Below, in pieces: positions 9,001 through 15,044 of a stretch of 64,000 nt of DNA (positions within the stretch are counted from its first letter, which is position 1; every line of letters begins with the position of its first letter). Source of the DNA: Woeseia sp. (GTDB lineage: Bacteria; Pseudomonadota; Gammaproteobacteria; Steroidobacterales; Woeseiaceae); the NCBI GenBank assembly GCA_021773015.1, contig JAJFKW010000006.1:186001-250000 (forward strand), given 5' to 3'. The notes beneath the pieces are model-generated. The model had not been told where the DNA came from. It worked only from the letters and a program-made list of their open reading frames with translations, and did no database searches. The translations under genes were made by a program, and so were the position numbers.

Positions 9001-11771
9001 TAATTCCTGGCAGGTAACAAGAGACCGATACCTGGCTTCAGCGTAGTAATTTCAGGTTCCTCTTGGCGCGCAAAATTTTCATATGACTCTGCGCGCTCCT
9101 GACGCCATTTTTCTGCAATTTTCTCCTCCTCGCTTCCCGGCACCGAGCCCTTCGTTTCGGCAAAACGGATTCCACTCGAAGCTTGTGTGACCTCCAGGAA
9201 AGAAGGCTGTTTCGGACGACGACCGCTAAGTACCATCTCAACACGTCGATTTTTCTGCTTACCGGCAGTGGTGGTATTATCGGCGACTGGGTCATCCGGA
9301 CCCCGTCCTTGCACTTGCACGTTTTCGCGCGGAATGTTTAGCGCCGTCGCAATGTAATCTGCGGCTGCTCGCGCTCTAGACTCAGAAAGAATGTAATTGT
9401 TGGCAAAACGGTGCTGATTCGCTGCGGAAATTTTGTCGCTATCGCTGTGTCCGATAGCCTGAATGGATATATCGCGCACACCCTGCCAATTTTCGATCAA
9501 TATTCCCAATGCCAACTGGTCCTTATCGGATAGTTCGGCCGATAAGACGGGAAAGTTTAGGTTAAGAACGTAGCCTTCGTTTTTGACGACCGCCGGCTCT
9601 CGAGACATTTTGGTTTCTACAACCGGCGTGCGCTGTGCCGCTTCTATTGGAGAGTCGAATTTGGCGGTTGCCTTGGAAACCAATTCACCGTCGACGGCGG
9701 CGTCTATAGTCGCTGTAAATTTCAACGTCGATGACCAGTCTTTTGTTTGGTCAGGCAGCTCGATGGTGATCGAAGGACCGGCGATTCGTGGTTCGCTCGT
9801 CGAAGCACCGTCAACAGTTAGCGAGTTGGTCAAGTAACTTACACCGTCAGGCAAGAATACCATCGTACTTATTTCGCTGACTTTGACGTTTCCCTTTCCG
9901 GTTAGCGTGACTGCATAGCCGACCAGGTCGCTGCTATCCAGGGCATAATTACGCATTTCAATATTGACCTGACCTTCAGGTGCCTTCTGGCGTCGCAAAT
10001 AGAAGTCCGCACGCGCCATGCTACCGCGACGCAGTCGAACGTATTGCGATTCCGCACTACCCGCATACGACGTTGCAGAGTTGCAACCAACAATGTCGTA
10101 ATAGTCCGGAACAGAGTCAGGATCCAATTGCGCAACGTGGGTTCCCGGAGTCAAGCCTTCGAAGTGGAATCGACCGCCGTCGTCAGATACAGCGTAACGT
10201 CCGTCCTCCAGATATACGCGTATATTCGCGACGCCAGCATCCTCGCTAAACGTCGCCGAATTGCATTCGCCGCTAACAACCCGGCCAATGAGTGTACTTG
10301 TTGAGCGAAACAAGTCTTCAGTAATTCTAATACTTGCGTCGGATTCGTTTGATATAAGTCCATTACCTGCAAATGCAGTTGCTGAATTGATCAATTCTTT
10401 ATTCGCCTCTCCGGCGACGATCTCAACAACGTAGAACAGGCTCATTCTATCGCCGACCGCGAGGTCGCCGAGTTCAAAGCGCAGAGTTCCCGCTGCCATA
10501 TTGATAGCTGGATCGGATATGCTCACGTTATCCAGCGTGCTTGTGCCGGGAACATAACGGACTCCAGCGGGCAATCTGTCCAAAATCGTTACGTCCGGGG
10601 CAACGCCCGATGCGGAAGCGTTTTCAACGATTAATTCGTAACGTACGAAATCTCCGGGCGCCGCGATTGTAGTCAGTGTACGTTTTTGCAGGAACAAGGC
10701 AGTCGATTGTGGATCGACCGGAATGTCGACGCCAAAAGACAGTTCACCATTCTTGACAAACGCCACGCCAAACGACGCAGGTCCTAGCGCAAAAGGCGCA
10801 CCAGGCAAGACTTGCAGTTCGGCTATTGATCGTGATGACGGAGCAGCAAAATCGTTTTGTGGTGAAACCCGTATTCGATAGTTTCCATCCGGCACAACCG
10901 GAAATCTATATTGTCCCGGACCGAATACGTAAACAGTGCCAGAACTGTCAGTTTCCACCCCGCCACTTGTAATGGCTGACGGAAATACACTAACGCCATC
11001 ATTGCCGAATACAATTGCAGGAAGCCCGGTCGTGGCATCCAGCAATTCGATCAGTGCGTTGCTAACGGCAGTTCCGGTACGAGACTCAAATACCCTTTGC
11101 AGCGGATCCAACTGTGCCGCAACAGAAGAAGTATCGTTGCTATTGTCTGGATCAATGTAAGTCGCAATCAGCCCACTATTGGGTACACCCTGAAGTGTAC
11201 AATCGCCAGATACAGCACTTCCGGTCGATGTTGGAAGGTAACCGCTGAAAATTCCAGTATTGACGCCCGTCTCAGTCAAACGAACAACTTCGCTGTCACC
11301 ACTGGTTGCACTCGTGATAGTTACTATGGCGAAGTCCAATACCTGGAAGTCTCTATTTTGATCCGCGTCAATCAAACGAATAAATATCGACTCACCCAGG
11401 TTGTAATTCGCCGTCTCGCTAATCTGCTGCGGTTGCAATGGATCGATCAGCACGCCGCCGACGAGAGTTGGGTTCGCCAGATTGATGAAGTTATTCGCTT
11501 GTAGGCAGGCGGATGGCCCGACGGTTTCTTGGAAAGACCCGGTTGTTGTAGGTTGTACGCGTGTGAGCTGAATGCTCGAAGTGCTTGGAGCCGGCGCCGT
11601 TACAATGTCGACGACGTTGCTCGTGAAGACTTGCGCTTGATTCGCCGAGTTAGTGAATTCTACGCTTGCCTGATTGCTGATAATTGCACCCGGCGGTGCG
11701 GCGAGAACCGAATTCGCGGCCAGAAATGACAACAAAACAGTCGCAATTGATCCTCTAATAACGCATTTCAC
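5961..11771 (-). CDS. giant outer-membrane protein: DUF11-like, SdrD-B-like, OmpA and beta-barrel domains
   Basis: About 1936 residues from a GTG at 11771. That start gives a clean signal peptide (MKCVIRGSIATVLLSFLAANSVLA, cut before APPG); the frame stays open 54 codons further upstream, but that stretch reads through a 34-base palindrome. Domains by residue from the GTG: an N-terminal SNQASVEF segment shared with the small neighbours; strands with a DADQNRD...GIFSGY motif (about 125-200); a DUF11-like domain (360-480); a prealbumin/SdrD-B-like domain, YLEDGRYAVSDDGGRFHF (493-590); another DUF11-like stretch (600-710); an OmpA peptidoglycan-binding domain with GHSDSD, LSESRARAA and NRRVEMVL (740-850); an Ig-like region (930-1040); then about 800 residues of amphipathic beta strands ending LQLAIKAD, read as an outer-membrane barrel. 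It is last of four same-strand envelope genes. Envelope location is well supported; function is unknown. Confidence 0.85.
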   Translation of the reverse strand: MKCVIRGSIATVLLSFLAANSVLAAPPGAIISNQASVEFTNSANQAQVFTSNVVDIVTAPAPSTSSIQLTRVQPTTTGSFQETVGPSACLQANNFINLANPTLVGGVLIDPLQPQQISETANYNLGESIFIRLIDADQNRDFQVLDFAIVTITSATSGDSEVVRLTETGVNTGIFSGYLPTSTGSAVSGDCTLQGVPNSGLIATYIDPDNSNDTSSVAAQLDPLQRVFESRTGTAVSNALIELLDATTGLPAIVFGNDGVSVFPSAITSGGVETDSSGTVYVFGPGQYRFPVVPDGNYRIRVSPQNDFAAPSSRSIAELQVLPGAPFALGPASFGVAFVKNGELSFGVDIPVDPQSTALFLQKRTLTTIAAPGDFVRYELIVENASASGVAPDVTILDRLPAGVRYVPGTSTLDNVSISDPAINMAAGTLRFELGDLAVGDRMSLFYVVEIVAGEANKELINSATAFAGNGLISNESDASIRITEDLFRSTSTLIGRVVSGECNSATFSEDAGVANIRVYLEDGRYAVSDDGGRFHFEGLTPGTHVAQLDPDSVPDYYDIVGCNSATSYAGSAESQYVRLRRGSMARADFYLRRQKAPEGQVNIEMRNYALDSSDLVGYAVTLTGKGNVKVSEISTMVFLPDGVSYLTNSLTVDGASTSEPRIAGPSITIELPDQTKDWSSTLKFTATIDAAVDGELVSKATAKFDSPIEAAQRTPVVETKMSREPAVVKNEGYVLNLNFPVLSAELSDKDQLALGILIENWQGVRDISIQAIGHSDSDKISAANQHRFANNYILSESRARAAADYIATALNIPRENVQVQGRGPDDPVADNTTTAGKQKNRRVEMVLSGRRPKQPSFLEVTQASSGIRFAETKGSVPGSEEEKIAEKWRQERAESYENFARQEEPEITTLKPGIGLLLPARNYLPPLPVTRISVKHNLDQSVTVEINDKSVSAYNFDGLVTDVERTFAISRWAGVPLTDGANTIRAIVRNADGSVAKTVKRTVVYTGAPSRGVVVDDMSVLVADGKTKPVIAVRFFDRSGEKTRKGSSGTFSVSNPYRSWWSVEDGRKNKIVEIGNREPIYRVDDDGVALIELEPTTESGEAVLTFKFENNREQEVRLWLSAEPREWILVGFAEGTVGYNTLSDNQTAAFNAGSEDGYYDDGRVAFFAKGSVKGEYLLTLAFDSKRDRDQTRNQFDSIIDPNAFYSLYADRSEQRFEAASQRKIFVKLEKKQFFALFGDFDTALTYTELARYQRRMNGFHSEYRGENVGYTVFASETDQSLVRDEIRGDGTSGLYQLSSAPIIGNTDNIRLEVRDRFDTGRVLATTPLTRFLDYSIDILDGTLFFKKPVASRDENFNPVFIVAEYESIADANEGVVAGGRASLHFKENRVELGVTHIDDRQEGTEADLTGVDLRWQINDQTEFRAEIAKSNRSGLTSDLEASAHSATVEHQGERVDVRAYFKEVEDDFGLGLQSAAEAGIRKVGIDGRAKIKEHFSFDGEASWQQNLATETIRATARARLRYENGGFNAAAGVVHAEDEFDDGESLSSDLAELGISYKIGDITLRATNSFALSDSADNVDFPTSLVFGADYKVLPGVDVYAEYEDASGTDIDAQMTRLGVRASPWHRAQIDSSISNESTEFGPRVFSNIGLVQGFKLNENWVLDFGVDSTDTIVDPGIRRLDPDREFVSGSLNDDFKAYYLGATYNANLWSANSRLEIRETDSQERLGLLAGWIREPSLGHSMSAGLTLLDSQEISGDQSQSATLRYGWAWRKADSRWSFLNRIDLIVEELVAGTRQEENQRLINNFNANRRISERSQLSLQYAFKYVRSTFDDLQVSGYTDLIGVDYRHGFNRRWDAGVHTSILHSYESRTVDYGFGLDLGFNVRDNMWITVGYNVLGFDDSDFRDARYTAKGPFLQLAIKADQHTLRKIANRR

Positions 11772-11784
11772 GGTACTCAAGATG

Positions 11785-11818
11785 CACTTCGGGGGAAACA
11801 ATTGTTTCCCCCGAAGTG
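11785..11818. repeat. perfect 34-base palindrome in the leader of the giant gene
   Basis: The arm CACTTCGGGGGAAACAA (11785-11801) is exactly complementary to TTGTTTCCCCCGAAGTG (11802-11818), with no loop bases and no mismatch. It ends 14 bases before the GTG start. As RNA it would make a very stable hairpin next to the ribosome site; as DNA it could be a dimeric protein site. No T-run follows on either strand, so it is not a typical Rho-independent terminator. A second GC-rich stem (CCGCTC/GAGCGG, 11881-11896) lies further up the same leader. Confidence 0.85.
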
Positions 11819-11966
11819 TGTTTCGCACAAGGCGTCGCAGACCGTTCCCAGGGGGAGCGGCCCACGCAGCGCGCGCTCCTCCGCTCTTCTGAGCGGCGGA
11901 GTTCGCACCAACCGTGTGTGATTTACCTAGCACCGTGATTTATTGAACTAATCGCTTTCCGTGCGA

Positions 11967-13091
11967 CTAGTCAATCGTGACCTGAAAACGAATGGTCAAC
12001 GTTGTGTTAGCGACCACTGTAATCACCAAGTTTGCGTTGCCCACAGTCAATGTATTGGTACCAACAGCCGGCGTATCAAGATCTAACGCACAGCCATCTG
12101 TATCACCATCGCCACCATCCGCATCACAATCAAGGATTGCTGCAGCGCCGTTATTGATGATCTCAACGTCGTAACCAAGCGCAAACGGGTCTGCCACCAA
12201 TGTCACATTTGTCAATTCATCGCTAATCGAAATCGCATCAGCATCAACAGTAAGCGAGTTATTGGTTACCGTAATGGTATATTCCACAGTCGCGCCGGGA
12301 ATATGGAACGGGTTAACAGTGCCATTGATTGGGTCGTCAATCAGTAACGACGCCTTGGTGACTGTTAATGATGCAGAAGCTACCTGATACGTGTTTTGCG
12401 CCGAAGCGGAATCTTCGTCCAGCACGCCGCCAACAGCCACTACCACGTCCTCGGTGCCGACGGTATCGGATGCTGAGGTTGTGATTATGCCGCCTAACCC
12501 ACCGCCTCCACCGGCACGAACCGTCGCAGAGAGCAATACATGCGCGAAGTCGCCATCAAGCAGTTCGTTCGGAATTGGTGTGTCTGCGTCGGCAACGATC
12601 CAAACGACACGAGTCGCGTCTGCAGTTAGCTCTTCAATGAAGTCTTCCGCATCATTCACGGTGTTGTCATCATTGTTATCGGCAACTACCGACAGGTTGT
12701 TCATCTGACCTGAGTCGGTGTTGCCATTGACGATCACGCCGTCGGCTTCATTGGTTGGCAAGAACGCGAAGTCCTGCGTCTGGTTGCCCGTATTCTGCAG
12801 CAAAAATCGCACAGCAACTTGAGTGTCGCCGACATTCACTTGCGTTGGCACAACAGGGTTAGGATCGGGAACCAGCGTAAAATTCACGCGGTTATCAACC
12901 CGGAACGTTGCGATATTGGATTGAACTGCGGTTTGCGGAACACTGCCAACAGAATAGGCTATCGATGCCTGGTTGTTGACATCTGTCCCCGCCGCGGTTC
13001 CGACGGCAAATGCCTGCTGAGAAAACAGCAGGACAGCTGCCACCGTCGCCAGTCTCGTTACAAGACCGTTGAGGTTAATTACAGATTTCAT
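11967..13091 (-). CDS. secreted DUF11-type repeat protein
   Basis: About 374 residues from the ATG at 13091, preceded by AGGAG at a 7-base spacing; a GTG lies one codon upstream. The signal peptide ends at QQAFA-VG. The mature N-terminus, GTAAGTDVNNQASIAY, then SNIATFRVDNRV, matches the neighbour at 13750-14772. The middle is an Asp/Asn/Val-rich beta-sandwich type sequence with a glycine run (AGGGGGLGG). A DUF11-like domain (ASLTVTKASLL, then VEYTITVTNNS) occupies the C-terminal third. It ends in FQVTID, as the neighbour does. Likely exported and cell-surface or periplasmic. No enzyme motif was seen. It is third of the four envelope genes. Confidence 0.8.
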   Translation of the reverse strand: MKSVINLNGLVTRLATVAAVLLFSQQAFAVGTAAGTDVNNQASIAYSVGSVPQTAVQSNIATFRVDNRVNFTLVPDPNPVVPTQVNVGDTQVAVRFLLQNTGNQTQDFAFLPTNEADGVIVNGNTDSGQMNNLSVVADNNDDNTVNDAEDFIEELTADATRVVWIVADADTPIPNELLDGDFAHVLLSATVRAGGGGGLGGIITTSASDTVGTEDVVVAVGGVLDEDSASAQNTYQVASASLTVTKASLLIDDPINGTVNPFHIPGATVEYTITVTNNSLTVDADAISISDELTNVTLVADPFALGYDVEIINNGAAAILDCDADGGDGDTDGCALDLDTPAVGTNTLTVGNANLVITVVANTTLTIRFQVTID

Positions 13092-13108
13092 CACGGTACT
13101 CCTTAGTT

Positions 13109-13139
13109 AAAAAAACAATCTATCGGCAATCATTGCCGA
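13109..13139 (-). terminator. hairpin followed by a T-run between two DUF11 genes
   Basis: On the minus strand TCGGCAA, a 3-base loop and TTGCCGA (13139-13123) are followed after seven bases by seven T residues (13115-13109). The spacer is longer than in a standard intrinsic terminator, so it may only attenuate transcription into the downstream gene. Confidence 0.45.
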
Positions 13140-13191
13140 GCAGGTTTCCTTAAGACGCGGCGTTACCTGCATACGCTGCGAATGGTCGAAA

Positions 13192-13212
13192 GCAATCGCT
13201 ACCTGCGATTGC
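13192..13212 (-). terminator. stem-loop just after the small DUF11 gene
   Basis: A perfect 8-base stem, GCAATCGC with GCGATTGC, and a 5-base loop lie 14 bases beyond the stop codon, followed on the minus strand by TTTC. It is the first of two hairpins in the 134-base gap. Together they may lower or adjust expression of the downstream pair, or stabilise the upstream mRNA. Confidence 0.4.
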
Positions 13213-13225
13213 CCATCAAATCGTA

Positions 13226-13714
13226 TTAGTTGAGTCGCGCTCTGAAGCGGGCAACACCCTGCGCACCGGCCGCCAGATCGTTTTGCATGATCCAACGAAT
13301 GTGGGTGTAGTCATCAGCCGTGGCTGCGCGCACCTCACCGTTCTCGGTAACCGTCAATTCACTCGCGACCGAATAGTACTTGCCGCCATCGACGGAAAAC
13401 TCGATGACCGTTCCTGGTCCGAACGCAGAACCCGATTCGTAAGTCAGATTGACCGGCACTGGGTTGGTAATCGTTACGTTCTCAGCAGATTCCTGGCTGA
13501 CGTTTCTGAACGTAATTGTGTAGATAACGCTATCGCCTGGCAGCACTGTCGCTGCTTGCACTAATTCTTTTTGTTGCTTGCCATCGTCATCCACGCTGAT
13601 CTGCTCTTTCTGCACCACGGTGGTTAATTCCAAATGCCCGCTGCCTTGCGCAAAAGCCATCGCCGCACATAAGTATGCGAACGCGAGAACAACAAATTTC
13701 ATAAAGATTTTCAT
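13226..13714 (-). CDS. small secreted DUF11-domain protein
   Basis: A 162-residue protein with a signal peptide ending AMAFA-QG and essentially one DUF11-type domain: a charged N-terminal stretch, then VLPGDSVIYTITFRNVS, ITNPVPVNLTYESGSA and FSVDGGKYYSV, ending ARFRARLN. This domain type is a beta sandwich found in surface and envelope proteins, often as repeats; here it stands alone. The ATG at 13714 is preceded by a G-rich ribosome site. It lies second in the four-gene run, 35 bases after the first gene. It may be a structural subunit or partner of the larger proteins, which is inference. Confidence 0.82.
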   Translation of the reverse strand: MKIFMKFVVLAFAYLCAAMAFAQGSGHLELTTVVQKEQISVDDDGKQQKELVQAATVLPGDSVIYTITFRNVSQESAENVTITNPVPVNLTYESGSAFGPGTVIEFSVDGGKYYSVASELTVTENGEVRAATADDYTHIRWIMQNDLAAGAQGVARFRARLN

Positions 13715-13749
13715 AACAGCCCCCTGTCAAGGATGTGTAAAAGTGTTTA

Positions 13750-14772
13750 TTAGTCGATCGTGACCTGAAAAATAATCGTTTGAATTCCATCGGCTTGACT
13801 TAGGTCACCAAGCCGAACAACCACCGTTGGTGCGCCGCTGGTATCCAGTTCACCCAAATCCGCATCAACTGCATCCGACAAAGCCCCACCGTTCAGTAAG
13901 ATGCTATTGGCTGAATATGTTGTACCCGTCGGAACTACATCGCGAAATGCTGCTCCTGTTGCAGCACCCGTCGTCACCTCTACGGTGGCCGTATAGGTTA
14001 GTGTCGCCCCGGGAATCGGATCTTGGTTGCCGAATTGATCATTGACTAGAACGGATTTGACGATACTCATTTGAACATCGGAAACCAGATACTCACCAAA
14101 CTGTACAGCGAGCCCGCCGCTGCTACCGAGTACCGCATCCACGCCGCCATCACCTTGCCCTGCGAACGAGTCGCCCGGTGCTCCGGAACCCGTACCGGCT
14201 GCTACCGACAGTTCGCTGCGACCAATTTGGCCATTCAGCGCAGTTGACGGAATATCGTTAACCAAAAGGATGTCGACCGACTCATCTGCCGCCATATTCG
14301 GGTCATTTGTACCTGGATCATACGCAACGTCGCCAGCGCTAAAATCTCCGCTCAAATCGGTATCGAAATAGATTGCTGGCACCGCCGGCACAGGGTCGAA
14401 ATCGTCACCCGCCAAAATGCTGTCGATTGCGAGCGAGAATGTCTCGCTGCCATTCCCCGTATTTGTCACGGAAAAAAGTAGGGATCTGTTGGCGTCGTTA
14501 GCTGCCACCAGTACCTGGCCACTTTGCAAAGTAACCACCACGTCAATGCGTTCCTCGACGGTTATGCTCGCGACGTTAGACTGCTGTGTTGCCGTTGTCC
14601 CGTTTAGGTCGAATGTTACTTCCGCAATGTTGTCGATGACCGTACCGGCGGGCGTTCCCGCGGCACTAGCCAAATTGCCAAGCAACAGCGAGGCGACAGC
14701 CAGGATAGGCACATAGATTTGAAACCGCGACCGGCAAATACCAGACGCGCGAGCAATTGTTGCCACAGTCAA
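13750..14772 (-). CDS. secreted DUF11-type repeat protein
   Basis: About 340 residues. The TTG at 14772 has AGGA seven bases upstream; a GTG six bases further in is the alternative. The signal peptide ends NLASA-AG. The mature N-terminus, GTPAGTVIDNIAEVTF, then SNVASITVEERIDVVV, is the same module as in the 375-codon neighbour. A middle part rich in Asp and Gly precedes a DUF11-like domain (MSIVKSVLVND, then ATLTYTATVEV) and the end FQVTID. First gene of the run, 272 bases after the sigma-54 activator gene. The two long DUF11 proteins are clear paralogues. Function unknown. Confidence 0.8.
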   Translation of the reverse strand: MTVATIARASGICRSRFQIYVPILAVASLLLGNLASAAGTPAGTVIDNIAEVTFDLNGTTATQQSNVASITVEERIDVVVTLQSGQVLVAANDANRSLLFSVTNTGNGSETFSLAIDSILAGDDFDPVPAVPAIYFDTDLSGDFSAGDVAYDPGTNDPNMAADESVDILLVNDIPSTALNGQIGRSELSVAAGTGSGAPGDSFAGQGDGGVDAVLGSSGGLAVQFGEYLVSDVQMSIVKSVLVNDQFGNQDPIPGATLTYTATVEVTTGAATGAAFRDVVPTGTTYSANSILLNGGALSDAVDADLGELDTSGAPTVVVRLGDLSQADGIQTIIFQVTID

Positions 14773-15044
14773 GGTTCATTCCTAATAAATGGCTATCAAT
14801 GGCGCTACAAGCGCCGCAAACAGCATCATTGCTGTCTGCCAACGAACTGTTGTCTATTGAATGCTGCAGCGCACTTAAAACGGCGGATTTGTCATTAATT
14901 CGTGATGCGGTTCACAGTTTGATAGTGAAGTCGCTCACAGTCGAAAGTCGTTTGCTGGCGCTGGGCAGCGCTGGAAATCGCAGTGTGAATTCGGCAAATT
15001 ATGTCCAAATAACCGGCTTATGTGATCACCTGGCCCACCAAAGT

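Noticed and set aside
11785-11818. Palindrome taken as an intrinsic terminator
   Set aside because: Neither strand has a T-run after it, it has no loop, and the next gene starts 14 bases away.
14996-15012. Sigma-54-like element (TTGGACATAATTTGC, minus strand) upstream of the DUF11 genes
   Set aside because: GG and GC are nine bases apart, not ten, and the -24 half matches poorly. The promoter of the DUF11 cluster therefore stays unidentified.
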